62,074 nucleotides of DNA from RGIG5612 sp045546255. Its GTDB lineage: Bacteria > Bacillota > Clostridia > Lachnospirales > Lachnospiraceae. Location: NCBI GenBank assembly GCA_045546255.1, contig JAZQCK010000040.1, positions 1 through 62,074 of the forward strand, written 5' to 3'. Shown here piece by piece: positions 42,257 to 51,724 of this stretch. Under the pieces are notes generated by a model, which was given only the letters and a program-made list of their open reading frames with translations, made no database searches and was not told the origin of the DNA. How positions within the stretch are numbered: the stretch's first letter is position 1; every line of letters begins with the position of its first letter. The translations under genes and the position numbers were made by a program.

Positions 42257-42307
42257 TAAGCTGTCCCTTCATCCTCTCACCGGCAATTCCATATTGATAA
42301 AAAAGGC

Positions 42308-42874
42308 TCAGGCTTCCGTCCCTAAAAGCCCCAATTCTTCGGCATGTTCTTTCATGCCTCTAATGCAGATTTCTGCAACGTCCCGCACTTCCATGCCGAG
42401 CATCTCACAGCCTTTGTTGATCAGCTCTCTGTCACACTTTGCCGCGAATCGTTTGTCTTTAAATTTTTTCATAAAGCTCTTGACCTCAAGATCAGTCAGT
42501 CCATGCGGACGCATTCTCGCGCATGCCTGGATGATACCTGTCAGTTCATCCACCGTATAAAGGCTTTTTTCCAGATTGGACTCCGGTTTCACATCCGAGC
42601 AGATTCCATAGCCGTGGCTTAAGATCGCACGCACGTCTTCCGGATCCACCCCTGCTTCAAGGAGTGGCGCTTCTGTATGCTGAAGATGCTCTTCCGGGTA
42701 TTTTTCATAATCATAGTCATGCAGCATTCCGATCGCCTGCCAATACTCTTTATCTTCTCCAAAATGCTCAGCCATAGCTCCCATCGCATAACATACATTC
42801 AGCGCATGGATGATCAGATGATCTTCCGTAACCATAGTCGCATTCAGTTCTTTCGCTCTTTCTAATGACAGCAT
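42308..42874 (-). CDS. HD-domain metal-dependent phosphohydrolase
   Basis: 188 residues from the ATG at 42874, which has GGAAGGAGTAATATC upstream; a longer frame to 42916 lacks such a site. The HD pattern is HLIIHALNVCYAMGAMAEHFG, the HD pair in MLHDYDYEKYPEEH, then the late Asp in DLEVKSFMKKFKD. This group of HDIG-like hydrolases is common in Clostridia and its substrates are mostly unknown. A promoter lies 38 bp upstream. Confidence 0.83.
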   Translation of the reverse strand: MLSLERAKELNATMVTEDHLIIHALNVCYAMGAMAEHFGEDKEYWQAIGMLHDYDYEKYPEEHLQHTEAPLLEAGVDPEDVRAILSHGYGICSDVKPESNLEKSLYTVDELTGIIQACARMRPHGLTDLEVKSFMKKFKDKRFAAKCDRELINKGCEMLGMEVRDVAEICIRGMKEHAEELGLLGTEA

Positions 42875-42911
42875 GATATTACTCCTTCCTGTTCCTAATC
42901 CATTACCCGAT

Positions 42912-42939
42912 ATCATACCATTTTTTTTGCAGTTTACAA
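42912..42939 (-). promoter_or_regulatory. Promoter of the HD-domain gene
   Basis: On the minus strand TTGTAA (42939-42934), a 16-bp spacer and TATGAT (42917-42912) preceded by TGG, which forms an extended -10 element. Confidence 0.6.
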
Positions 42940-43032
42940 ATAGGAGAAGATAAGTTAGAATTCATTTCTGTGTTAAGAAGATGTTACCTTGCTCAACCAT
43001 CTTCTAAAATAAAAAACAAGGAAGTGTCTGAA

Positions 43033-43791
43033 ATGAACAAACTCAAACAACTTTTCAAAGAAGCTGTGCTTCTGGAACGAAGCATCCCCGGAGTTGTCTC
43101 CGCATTATTTATTGTATCCATTATTGCGATGAACCTGCTGGCAAATAAAAGTATCAATCTGCCGGTGGAATGGATGGCGCTTGACTGCGGTATCATTTTT
43201 TCCTGGCTGATCTTTCTCCTGATGGATATGGTGACCAGAAGGTTCGGCCCGAGAGCTGCAACTATGCTCTCTGTCATTGCCTTGATCGTGAATCTTTTTA
43301 TGGCACTGATGCTCTTTATCGGAAGCGTGATCCCAGGGCTTTGGGGAGAATCCTTTGTGGAAGGCAGCGAAGAGATTATCAATTCCGCTCTGGATCATAC
43401 CTTTCGCGGAACCTGGTATGTGCTGCTCGGATCATCCATCGCCTTTATCTGCTCTGCTATCGTGAACAACGAGCTGAACTGGGCAGTCGGAAAATGGTTT
43501 TCCAAAAAGAAGGAGACCAAGTTCGGCGCCTATGCCGCAACTTCTTATATCTCTACTTTTATTGGACAGTTTGTGGACAATCTGGTTTTTGCTCTGATCG
43601 TCTCCCACAACTTTTTCGGCTGGACAATGACGCAATGCGTTGTCTGCGCATTGACCGGAGCTGTGATCGAACTGCTCTTTGAAGTCATCTTTTCTCCGAT
43701 CGGCTACCGCGTCTTTAGGCGCTGGACGAGGCAGAATGTCGGGAAAGAATATATTGACTACATGAAATCACTTGGCAAGCGTGTTGCATAA
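43033..43791 (+). CDS. VUT family membrane transporter (YhhQ-like)
   Basis: 252 residues with six hydrophobic segments, of the family that includes the queuosine-precursor transporter YhhQ. Recognisable are MNLLANKSINLP, the LMDMVTRRFGPRAA loop, and late segments SYISTFIGQFVDNLVFALI and VIELLFEVIFSPIGYRVFRRW. The ATG at 43033 has AAGGAAG 8 nt upstream; an earlier GTG frame at 42970 is unlikely. The substrate is uncertain, with queuine-type precursors as a family-based guess. Confidence 0.82.
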   Translation: MNKLKQLFKEAVLLERSIPGVVSALFIVSIIAMNLLANKSINLPVEWMALDCGIIFSWLIFLLMDMVTRRFGPRAATMLSVIALIVNLFMALMLFIGSVIPGLWGESFVEGSEEIINSALDHTFRGTWYVLLGSSIAFICSAIVNNELNWAVGKWFSKKKETKFGAYAATSYISTFIGQFVDNLVFALIVSHNFFGWTMTQCVVCALTGAVIELLFEVIFSPIGYRVFRRWTRQNVGKEYIDYMKSLGKRVA

Positions 43792-43845
43792 AGATTAAAA
43801 TAATGGAACTGTAATCGTTATGATGATCGATCAGGCAGGAGTTGA

Positions 43846-44502
43846 ATGATTATGAGAATACTGGTAAGCGGTGCTTCCGGCGGAATCGGAAAAGCAATCT
43901 GCAGAAAATTTCTTAAGAATGGTCATGAAGTCTATGGTATGGATCTGATCCCTTCGGAACTGAGCGAGGGGAACTATGTTCATATTATTCATGATGTAAA
44001 AGATAAAAACTATCCTGAGATAGGCGGCGTAGAGGTTTTAGTGAACTGTGCTGGAGTGATGACCGAATCCGCAGAAGATATTGCGGTAAACCTGACAGCG
44101 ATCATTGATCTCACGGAACATTATGCCTTCCAGGATAAGATTCGCTCTGTCGTCAACATTTCTTCCGCATCTGCTCTGACAGGCTCCGAATTTCCGCATT
44201 ATGCGGCTTCTAAAGGCGGTTTAAGCAGCTATACAAAGAATCTGGCAATGCGCATCGCTAAATACGGTGCAACGGCAAACAGCCTGTGTCCCGGTGCGGT
44301 CCTGACAGACTTCAATAAACACATCTTAGATAATAAAGAACTCTTTGATGCTGTGACGAACGAGTCCTTGCTCAAGAAATGGGCCGATGCAGATGAGATA
44401 GCCGAATGGGCATATTTCGTCGCGGTGACCAACCGCTCGATGACGGGAGAAAACCTGTTGATCGATAACGGGGAAGCAATTAATTATAATTTCATCTGGT
44501 AA
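43846..44502 (+). CDS. Short-chain dehydrogenase/reductase
   Basis: 218 residues, classical SDR fold. The nucleotide loop is VSGASGGIGKAI, the active site shows Ser in NISSASALTG and the YAASK pair, and NSLCPGAVLTDF follows. It is on the short side for the family. Two ATGs (43846 and 43852) share the AGGAG site upstream. Substrate unknown. It ends at a strong bidirectional terminator facing the ilv operon. Confidence 0.85.
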   Translation: MIMRILVSGASGGIGKAICRKFLKNGHEVYGMDLIPSELSEGNYVHIIHDVKDKNYPEIGGVEVLVNCAGVMTESAEDIAVNLTAIIDLTEHYAFQDKIRSVVNISSASALTGSEFPHYAASKGGLSSYTKNLAMRIAKYGATANSLCPGAVLTDFNKHILDNKELFDAVTNESLLKKWADADEIAEWAYFVAVTNRSMTGENLLIDNGEAINYNFIW

Positions 44503-44508
44503 TGAAAC

Positions 44509-44534
44509 AGGCGCTCTGAGTTTTCAGAGCGCCT
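44509..44534. terminator. Bidirectional terminator between the SDR gene and the ilv operon end
   Basis: Perfect 11-bp arms AGGCGCTCTGA (44509-44519) and TCAGAGCGCCT (44524-44534) with a GTTT loop. TTTATTGTTTT follows on the plus strand. The minus strand reads into GTTTCATTACC, a weaker T stretch. Confidence 0.85.
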
Positions 44535-44557
44535 TTATTGTTTTAAGAAAGCCTTAA

Positions 44558-44857
44558 TCATCGGGAATAAACCAAATACAGGATCAAGGCAGCTATATGA
44601 GCAAAAAAAATCAGCGGCATGAAGACCACGAAGTACCAGTGCTTTGTTTTATGACGGAACACATACATGCCGGCCCAGGTCCCGAGGCTTCCGCCTAAAA
44701 TACTGAAGATAAAAAAGGTCTTCTCCGGAATTCTCCATTTCCCGAGCCGTGCTTTGCGCTTGTCCGCTCCCATCAGAATAAAACCGGTCACATTCATGAT
44801 GAGCAAATATGCGATTAGGATATAGAGGATGATCGGATTCAACTTCTCAGTTAACAA
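44558..44857 (-). CDS. DUF1294 membrane protein
   Basis: 99 residues with four hydrophobic segments. The DUF1294 signature is plain: GADKRKARLGKWRIPEKTFF, then GGSLGTWAGMYVFRHKTKHWYF. Its function is unknown. The only start giving the full first helix is a TTG at 44857, inside the last codons of ilvA (11-bp overlap), so translation is likely coupled to ilvA. Confidence 0.8.
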   Translation of the reverse strand: MLTEKLNPIILYILIAYLLIMNVTGFILMGADKRKARLGKWRIPEKTFFIFSILGGSLGTWAGMYVFRHKTKHWYFVVFMPLIFFAHIAALILYLVYSR

Positions 44858-46043
44858 TTTTAAATCCAGCCTCAGTCAGAGCGCCTCTGATCTCATCGAT
44901 CTGCATAGCATCTCTCGTCTCCATACCAATCTTAAGGAAACAGCTTGCGATTGCCATGTTAGCATCCGAGCGTTCATGAAGGACGCTGATCACGTTGCCT
45001 CCGCATCTCGAAATGATCTCACTGACACCGGTTAGCTGACCCGGTTTATCTTCCAGTTCGATTGTCAGGTTGCTCATCCTTCCAGAAGTAACCAAACCTC
45101 TGGTGATGACTCTCGAGAGGATATTCACGTCGATATTTCCGCCTGATAAGAGACATACCGCTTTTTTATCCTTAATGTCCACTTTATGGAACATCGCCGC
45201 TGCAACTGAGACTGCTCCTGCGCCCTCCGTGATCAGCTTCTGTTTTTCAATCAAGGCAAGGATGGCTGCCGCAATCTCATCCTCGGTTACAGTCACGATA
45301 TCATCCACATATTTGCTGATCAGCTCAAAGGTCGTATCTCCCGGCGTCTTGACCGCGATTCCGTCTGCAAAGGTTGCAACCGTATCATGGGAAATGATCT
45401 TTTTTTCTGCAAAACTCTCTGCAAAGGCAGACGCATTCTTTGCCTGAACGCCGATAACTTTCACATCCGGCTTCAGACTTTTCACTGCATAGGCAACACC
45501 AGCTGCAAGACCGCCTCCTCCGACCGGAACTAAGATCACATCCAGCTCCGGAAGCTGGTCCAAGATTTCAAGTCCGATCGTTGCCTGTCCGGCGATCACA
45601 TCATCATCATCAAAAGGATGGATGAACGTCGCCTGCATCTCATCGCGAAGCTGACATGCCTTTTCATAGGCATCATCATACGCACCCGGAACAAGGACGA
45701 TCTCCGCGCCAAGCGCCTTTGTTGCCTCTACTTTACTGATCGGCGCGCCATCTGGCATACAGATGATGCTCTTAATTCCCATACGGGATGCCGCAAGCGC
45801 AACACCCTGTGCATGGTTTCCCGCACTGCAGGCAATGATGCCACGGGCCCGTTCCTCTTCGCTCAGCTGACTGATCTTAAAATAAGCTCCGCGCAGCTTG
45901 AAAGAACCTGTAAGCTGCAGGTTTTCTGTTTTTAAATACAATTCGCCATCGGACGGAAGCTTATCGGAATAGATGAGATCCGTCTTTCTGGCAACATCTT
46001 TTAAGGCAAAAGCAGCCTGATAGACTCGGTCTAATGTCAACAT
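44847..46043 (-). CDS. ilvA: Threonine ammonia-lyase with C-terminal ACT domain
   Basis: PLP enzyme converting threonine to 2-oxobutyrate, the entry to isoleucine. 398 residues with the PLP Lys in TGSFKLRGAY (Lys49), the phosphate-binding GGGGLAAG, and a C-terminal ACT-type domain (LTIELEDKPGQLTGVSEII) for effector control. This length class includes both biosynthetic and catabolic enzymes; position behind the ilv-leu genes favours biosynthesis. It lies 76 bp after ilvE, across a hairpin. Confidence 0.92.
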   Translation of the reverse strand: MLTLDRVYQAAFALKDVARKTDLIYSDKLPSDGELYLKTENLQLTGSFKLRGAYFKISQLSEEERARGIIACSAGNHAQGVALAASRMGIKSIICMPDGAPISKVEATKALGAEIVLVPGAYDDAYEKACQLRDEMQATFIHPFDDDDVIAGQATIGLEILDQLPELDVILVPVGGGGLAAGVAYAVKSLKPDVKVIGVQAKNASAFAESFAEKKIISHDTVATFADGIAVKTPGDTTFELISKYVDDIVTVTEDEIAAAILALIEKQKLITEGAGAVSVAAAMFHKVDIKDKKAVCLLSGGNIDVNILSRVITRGLVTSGRMSNLTIELEDKPGQLTGVSEIISRCGGNVISVLHERSDANMAIASCFLKIGMETRDAMQIDEIRGALTEAGFKIVN

Positions 46044-46063
46044 GTGAATTCTCCTGCGAAAGA

Positions 46064-46091
46064 ATCCGCTGCACTTAAATGAGCAGCGGAT
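46064..46091 (-). terminator. Hairpin between ilvE and ilvA
   Basis: ATCCGCTGC (46064-46072) and GCAGCGGAT (46083-46091) form a 9-bp stem with a 10-nt loop, followed on the minus strand by TCTTTC. It may stop some transcripts before ilvA. Confidence 0.55.
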
Positions 46092-46119
46092 CCGAACTTA
46101 TAATAAATTTCGTAGTGTT

Positions 46120-47181
46120 TTAAACTTCTACTCTCCAGCCGTATTCATCCGGGAGTTTTCCTGTCTGAATACCTGTTACGGTGTCATATAATTTCTGGCT
46201 GATCGGTCCAATTCCGCCGTCACCGATCGTAAAGACTTCGTCTTCATAGCGAAGTTTTCCAACCGGAGAAATGACAGCTGCAGTTCCTGTTCCGAAGACT
46301 TCTTTTAATCTTCCGCTCTTTTGTGCCTCGATCAGCTCATCCACAGAGATCTTTCTCTCTTCCGTCTTCAGTCCCCACTGTTTGCAAAGGAAGAGCGTGG
46401 AATCTCTGGTGATTCCCGGAAGGATGCTGCCGTTTAACTGTGGAGTTACAACAACGTCATCGATCACGAAGAAGATGTTCATGGAGCCGACCTCTTCGAT
46501 ATATTTACGCTCGACGCCATCCAGCCAGAGAACCTGTGCATAATCTGCATCATGTGCTTTGACCTGAGCGATCAGGGAAGCTGCATAGTTTCCGCCGGTC
46601 TTTGCAAAGCCCATACCGCCACGGACTGCACGGACATATTCGTCTTCGATCCAAATGCCTACAGGGTCTAATCCGCTTGCATAATATGCTCCGCTCGGGG
46701 AAAGAATGATAATAAACAAATAGGTGTCGGACGGAGCAACTCCAAGGAAATCATCGGTTGCAATAATAAACGGGCGGATATAAAGGGAGGTTCCCGGATC
46801 AGTCGGGATCCAATCCTGGTCAACAGCGACCAGTTCCTTGATCGCCTGAACAAAATCCTCTTCCGGGATCTGAGGGATCACAAGACGTTCATTCGTCTTA
46901 TTGGTTCTTTTTGCGTTCATATCCGGACGGAACAGATATGCTTTCCCATCATCGCCCTTATAAGCCTTTAATCCTTCAAACATTTCCTGACCATAGTGGA
47001 AGACCATGCTTGCAGGAGAAAGAGAGAGGTTCTGATAAGGAATGATCCTCGGATCGAACCAGCCTTTTCCTGTCTCATAGTTCATGACAAACATATGGTC
47101 TGTAAAGATTTTTCCAAAACCGGTGACTTTTTCCGGTTTTGCCTTTGGTGCGTCAGTTTTTGTTACTTTGATATCCAACAT
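46120..47181 (-). CDS. ilvE: Branched-chain amino-acid aminotransferase
   Basis: Fold-type IV PLP aminotransferase for the last step of Ile, Leu and Val synthesis. 353 residues, the longer BCAT class. The PLP Lys lies in GFAKTGGNYAAS. Other family marks are FHYGQEMFEGLKAY, RPFIIATDD, and the EVGSMNIFFVI strand followed by GSILPGITRDS. The gene is 56 bp downstream of leuB. Confidence 0.93.
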   Translation of the reverse strand: MLDIKVTKTDAPKAKPEKVTGFGKIFTDHMFVMNYETGKGWFDPRIIPYQNLSLSPASMVFHYGQEMFEGLKAYKGDDGKAYLFRPDMNAKRTNKTNERLVIPQIPEEDFVQAIKELVAVDQDWIPTDPGTSLYIRPFIIATDDFLGVAPSDTYLFIIILSPSGAYYASGLDPVGIWIEDEYVRAVRGGMGFAKTGGNYAASLIAQVKAHDADYAQVLWLDGVERKYIEEVGSMNIFFVIDDVVVTPQLNGSILPGITRDSTLFLCKQWGLKTEERKISVDELIEAQKSGRLKEVFGTGTAAVISPVGKLRYEDEVFTIGDGGIGPISQKLYDTVTGIQTGKLPDEYGWRVEV

Positions 47182-47237
47182 TTTCTTTCCCTCGAATCTT
47201 TTATTATTTCTACTCTTTTAACAGTTTCTTTATCCTC

Positions 47238-48317
47238 TTACAGTCTTTTGATAATCTCATCCGTCATTTGAATGGTACCGAGCGGCTCTCCCTCACAAGT
47301 ATCTTTATCATAGATATCAACGGTGCGAAGTCCGGCATTCAGTGTATCATTTACGGCCTTTTCGATCATGTCCGCTTCCTTCGGAAGATTGAAGGAATAG
47401 CGAAGCATCATGGCTGCAGAAAGGATCGTCGCAATCGGGTTTGCGATATTCTGTCCTGCAATATCCGGTGCACTTCCGTGAATCGGCTCATACATGCCCC
47501 TGGTCCCTTCTCCTAAAGAAGCAGAAGGCAGCATTCCGATCGAGCCTGTGATCTGAGATGCCTCATCTGACAGGATGTCACCAAACATATTAGAAGTGAC
47601 CATAACATCAAATCTTCCCGGCGCACGCACAAGCTGCATTGCCGCGTTATCGACCAGCATATCCTCGACTTCAACTTCCGGATATTCCTGTCCGATACGG
47701 TGAACGGTTTCTCTCCAGAGTCTGGATGTTTCCAGCACATTCGCCTTATCGACACTGATCACTTTTTTCTTGCGTTTCATCGCAGTCTCAAAAGCGACCC
47801 TTGCGATCCGCTCGATTTCCATAACGCTATAAGCCTCAGTATCGTATGCTTCCGGTCCGTATTTTCCTTCCCGTCTTCCGCGCTCGCCGAAATAGATTCC
47901 GCCAGTCAGCTCTCTTACGATCACCATGTCAAATCCCTGCTCTGCAACATCTTTTCTTAACGGGCAGGCATCTGCTAATGATTCATAGATTTTTGCCGGA
48001 CGGAGGTTGGTGAAAAGTCCCATTTCCTTACGGATTCCAAGGAGTGCTTTTTCCGGTCTGTTTTCCGGCGGCTGGCTGTTCCATTTTTCTCCGCCGACGG
48101 CGCCTAATAAAACGCTGTCAGATTCCAGACAGCCTTTTACGGTCTCAGCCGGAAGCGTCTCGCCAGTGGCATCGATGGCTGCACCGCCTGCAAGATAAGA
48201 AGAAAAACTGAACTCTGCGCCTGTCTTCTCAGCAACGGCCTCTAACACTCTGACCGCACTATCTACGATCTCCGGTCCGATTCCGTCGCCTTTGATTAAT
48301 GCAATGTTAAATCCCAT
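47238..48317 (-). CDS. leuB: 3-Isopropylmalate dehydrogenase
   Basis: NAD-dependent oxidative decarboxylation of 3-isopropylmalate in leucine synthesis. 359 residues with GDGIGPEI near the N-terminus, the substrate Arg/Tyr region RELTGGIYFGERG, the Lys of KANVLETSRLWRETV, DNAAMQLVRAP, and EPIHGSAPDIAGQNIANP. It follows leuD by 14 bp. Confidence 0.95.
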   Translation of the reverse strand: MGFNIALIKGDGIGPEIVDSAVRVLEAVAEKTGAEFSFSSYLAGGAAIDATGETLPAETVKGCLESDSVLLGAVGGEKWNSQPPENRPEKALLGIRKEMGLFTNLRPAKIYESLADACPLRKDVAEQGFDMVIVRELTGGIYFGERGRREGKYGPEAYDTEAYSVMEIERIARVAFETAMKRKKKVISVDKANVLETSRLWRETVHRIGQEYPEVEVEDMLVDNAAMQLVRAPGRFDVMVTSNMFGDILSDEASQITGSIGMLPSASLGEGTRGMYEPIHGSAPDIAGQNIANPIATILSAAMMLRYSFNLPKEADMIEKAVNDTLNAGLRTVDIYDKDTCEGEPLGTIQMTDEIIKRL

Positions 48318-48331
48318 GATATGATCTCCTG

Positions 48332-48820
48332 TTATGACTGTTTAGACTTAATATATTCCATCAGTCCGCCGCAGTTAATAATGTTCTCGATAAATGCAGG
48401 AAACGGCACTGCTTCAAACTGTTCCCCTGTTGTCTCATCTTTGATAAGACCCTTTTCAAAATCAACGGAGATCTGGTCTCCCTCATTGATTTTTTTTGCT
48501 GCCTCTGGACACTCCAGGATCGGAAATCCGATGTTTAAGGAATTCCGGTAAAAGATTCTTGCAAAGCTTTCTGCGATCACGCAGGAAACGCCGCATGCGC
48601 GGATCGCGATCGGCGCATGCTCTCTCGAAGAGCCGCAGCCGAAGTTTGCACCTGCAACAATGATATCACCCGGCTGAACTTTTGATGCAAAGTCTGCATC
48701 AATATCTTCCATGCAGTGTTTTGCCAGCTCCTTCGGATCGGTATTGTTCAGATATCTTGCTGGGATGATAACGTCTGTATCTACATTATCCTGATATTTA
48801 TATACTTTTCCAGTAACCAT
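48332..48820 (-). CDS. leuD: 3-Isopropylmalate dehydratase small subunit
   Basis: 162 residues. It forms the small subunit of isopropylmalate isomerase with LeuC. The swivel-domain marks are YQDNVDTDVIIPARYL and GCGSSREHAPIAIRACG. Its length is the short class found in Clostridia. 18 bp separate it from leuC. Confidence 0.95.
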   Translation of the reverse strand: MVTGKVYKYQDNVDTDVIIPARYLNNTDPKELAKHCMEDIDADFASKVQPGDIIVAGANFGCGSSREHAPIAIRACGVSCVIAESFARIFYRNSLNIGFPILECPEAAKKINEGDQISVDFEKGLIKDETTGEQFEAVPFPAFIENIINCGGLMEYIKSKQS

Positions 48821-48838
48821 AGTTATTCCTCTTCTCTT

Positions 48839-50098
48839 TTACAGATCTGCAGGTGTGCAGATTTCGCCTTTGACTGCAGATGCTGCAGCGATTTCCGGGT
48901 TTGCAAGGACGACCTCGCTGGAGGTATGTCCCATACGGCCTACGAAGTTTCTGTTTGTCGTGGCAATGGCTCTTTCACCCTCGCACATAACACCCATATG
49001 ACCTCCAAGACACGGTCCGCAGGTTGGGGTGGAAACCGAACAACCGGCATCGATAAATGCTTCGATCAGGCCTTCTTTTAATGCCTGTTTATAGATTTCC
49101 TGTGTCGCCGGGATCACGATGCAGCGCACATGCTCGGCAACGGATCTTCCCTTTAATACACTCGCTGCATCGCGGATATCAGAGATCCTTCCGTTCGTGC
49201 AGGAGCCGATCACAACCTGATCGATATGAAGACCTTTCACTTCATCAACTGTCTTGGTATTTGATGGAAGATGCGGAAGTGAAACCGTCGGCTTCAGCTC
49301 AGAAAGATTGATCTCAACTACCTGCTCGTACTCTGCGTCTTCATCCGCTTCAAAAATGCGGACCTCTCTTTTGAATCTGTCTTTGACATATTCGAGCGTC
49401 TTTTCATCTACTGGGAAAATACCGTTCTTCGCGCCTGCTTCGATCGCCATGTTTGCAATCGTAAAACGGTCATCCATAGAAAGCTCTTTCACCCCTTCGC
49501 CACTAAACTCCAGCGATTTATATAATGCACCATCCACACCGATCAATCCGATCAGATGAAGGATCACGTCTTTTCCGGAAACATATGGCTGGAACTTTCC
49601 TGTTAGGTTGACTTTGATCGCAGCCGGAACTTTAAACCAGGAAAAGCCGCCTGCCATTCCTGCTGCCATATCGGTAGAACCAATACCGGTTGCAAATGCA
49701 CCAAGTGCACCGTAGGTACAGGTATGGGAGTCTGCTCCGATGATCGCATCTCCCGGTCCGACTAAGCCCTGCTCCGGAAGCAGTGCATGCTCGATTCCAA
49801 CCTTTCCGACATCAAAGAAATTCGTGATGTCATGCTGGATCGCAAACTCACGGGCCTTCTTGCAAAGCTGTGCAGATTTAATATCTTTGCACGGAGTATA
49901 GTGATCTAAAACGATGGCAATCTTATCTTTGTCAAAGACGTTTGTGAATCCGGCTTTATTAAACTCATCGACAGCAACCGGCGTCGTGACATCGTTTCCA
50001 AGGACCAGATCCAGTTTTGCCTCGATCAGTTCTCCGGCTCTGACCTGCTCAAGTCCTGCATGTGCTGCCAGGATCTTCTGTGTCATTGTCATCTTCAT
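48839..50098 (-). CDS. leuC: 3-Isopropylmalate dehydratase large subunit
   Basis: 419 residues, aconitase-like [4Fe-4S] enzyme isomerising 2- to 3-isopropylmalate with LeuD. The cluster Cys residues lie in GSCTNGRI and CGPCLGGH, and the substrate motif in DSHTCTYGALGAFATGIGSTDM. This is the shorter LeuC class that pairs with a short LeuD. Confidence 0.95.
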   Translation of the reverse strand: MKMTMTQKILAAHAGLEQVRAGELIEAKLDLVLGNDVTTPVAVDEFNKAGFTNVFDKDKIAIVLDHYTPCKDIKSAQLCKKAREFAIQHDITNFFDVGKVGIEHALLPEQGLVGPGDAIIGADSHTCTYGALGAFATGIGSTDMAAGMAGGFSWFKVPAAIKVNLTGKFQPYVSGKDVILHLIGLIGVDGALYKSLEFSGEGVKELSMDDRFTIANMAIEAGAKNGIFPVDEKTLEYVKDRFKREVRIFEADEDAEYEQVVEINLSELKPTVSLPHLPSNTKTVDEVKGLHIDQVVIGSCTNGRISDIRDAASVLKGRSVAEHVRCIVIPATQEIYKQALKEGLIEAFIDAGCSVSTPTCGPCLGGHMGVMCEGERAIATTNRNFVGRMGHTSSEVVLANPEIAAASAVKGEICTPADL

Positions 50099-50150
50099 AA
50101 TTTCTATCCTCTCATTTTCTGAAAAAACATCCTCTCTGTGAGGCTCTCTT

Positions 50151-51707
50151 TTATTCCTGTGCCGAGATTTTCACTCTCTTATCTGCTGCGATCATCTTAT
50201 TTGCAGCTCCTAAGTAAGCCTGAATTCCGGCCTCAATAATATCCGTAGAAAGACCTCTTCCGATAAAGCGTTTGCCATCTGCATTTTCAAGCGTGACCGA
50301 AACACTTCCCAGAGTATCCTTACCTTCAGAAATCGAATGAATGCTGAATTTACCAAAGGTGTGCTCTTCCGGATTCATGATCTGATCGATCGCAGCAAAC
50401 GATGCGTCGATCGGACCGTCTCCTAATGCAACCTGTTCAAACTTCTCTTCTCCTCTGCGTAAGCAGACTGTGCTGGTGCTGGTCGTGAAGTTACTGGTAT
50501 GAACTGCAAACCAATCCAGTTTGTAGTAATCATCTTCGTTCACTTCAACTTCAGCCCCTGTATTAGAAAGGATGATTGCTTCAATATCATCATCATTTAC
50601 ATTTTTCTTTTTATCACAGAGCGCTTTAAACGCATCAAAGCTCTTAAGCAGTTCTTCTTCGCTCAGCTGATAGCCCATGCTCTCAATGTGTTCCTGGAAC
50701 GCATGTTTTCCGGAATGCTTTCCAAGAACGATATTATTGGTATGGATACCGATCAGCTCCGGAGTCATGATCTCATAGGTCAGTTTGTTTGCCTGGACTC
50801 CGTGCTGATGAATGCCAGACTCATGTGCAAATGCATTCTGTCCGACAACAGATTTATTCAGCGGTGCATGCTGTCCGATCACATTATAGACCGTCTTGCT
50901 CGCACGGTAGATCTGTGTCGTATCGATATTGCAGTCGACCTCTGTGAAGAAATCAGCTCTGGTCTTCATTGCCATAACAACTTCTTCAAGCGCGGTATTT
51001 CCTGCACGCTCTCCAAGACCATTGATCGTACATTCAATCTGTCTTGCGCCTGCTGCCACGCCTGCCAAAGAGTTTGCCGTTGCCATGCCAAGATCATTAT
51101 GGCAGTGCACAGAAAGCTCGATATCTTCTGCACCTTCCGCATGTTCTAAGACATAGCTGATCATGCGTTTCATCTCATCCGGAGTTGAATAGCCAACTGT
51201 ATCCGGAAGATTAACAACTGTTGCGCCATTTGCAATTGCAATCTCTGTAGCCTTTGCAAGAAAATCAAGATCGCTCCTTGTTGCATCTTCTGCAGAAAAC
51301 TCAATATTGGAGCAATACTTTTTGGCATATGCCGTCATATATTTGATTCGCTCAAGCACTTCCTCTTCTGTCATCTTCAGCTTGTAATCCATGTGCAGCT
51401 TAGATGTTGCAATGAAGAGGTGGATCCTCGGATTTTCAGCAACCTTTACCGCTTCCCAAGCGGTGTCGATATCTTTTTCCGTGGATCTTGCAAGAGATGC
51501 GATCTCGCATTCTCTGATGTGTTTTGCGATCGTATTTACTGATTCAAAATCTCCGGGAGAAGAAATCGCAAACCCTGCCTCAATCACGTCAACTTTCAGT
51601 TTTTCCAGGCATCTTGCGATCTCGATCTTTTCTTTCAGGTTCATAGTGCAGCCCGGAGACTGCTCCCCATCTCTCAGTGTCGTGTCAAAAATTTTTATTC
51701 TTCTCAT
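50151..51707 (-). CDS. leuA: 2-Isopropylmalate synthase
   Basis: First committed enzyme of leucine synthesis, joining acetyl-CoA and 2-oxoisovalerate. 518 residues from the ATG at 51707. The catalytic TIM barrel opens with FDTTLRDGEQSPGC and has the metal site VHCHNDLGMATANSL and NGLGERAGNTALEEVV. The C-terminal 130 residues are the LeuA allosteric domain for leucine feedback. A longer frame to 51815 runs back into the palindromic element and is rejected. The ribosome binding site is weak (GAAAG), so expression may depend on the structured region just upstream. Confidence 0.93.
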   Translation of the reverse strand: MRRIKIFDTTLRDGEQSPGCTMNLKEKIEIARCLEKLKVDVIEAGFAISSPGDFESVNTIAKHIRECEIASLARSTEKDIDTAWEAVKVAENPRIHLFIATSKLHMDYKLKMTEEEVLERIKYMTAYAKKYCSNIEFSAEDATRSDLDFLAKATEIAIANGATVVNLPDTVGYSTPDEMKRMISYVLEHAEGAEDIELSVHCHNDLGMATANSLAGVAAGARQIECTINGLGERAGNTALEEVVMAMKTRADFFTEVDCNIDTTQIYRASKTVYNVIGQHAPLNKSVVGQNAFAHESGIHQHGVQANKLTYEIMTPELIGIHTNNIVLGKHSGKHAFQEHIESMGYQLSEEELLKSFDAFKALCDKKKNVNDDDIEAIILSNTGAEVEVNEDDYYKLDWFAVHTSNFTTSTSTVCLRRGEEKFEQVALGDGPIDASFAAIDQIMNPEEHTFGKFSIHSISEGKDTLGSVSVTLENADGKRFIGRGLSTDIIEAGIQAYLGAANKMIAADKRVKISAQE

Positions 51708-51724
51708 TTTATCTGACTTTCTAT

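Noticed and set aside
42970..43032. Upstream GTG start of the VUT transporter
   Set aside because: The added residues are polar and Arg/Ser-rich, and a good ribosome binding site points to the ATG at 43033.
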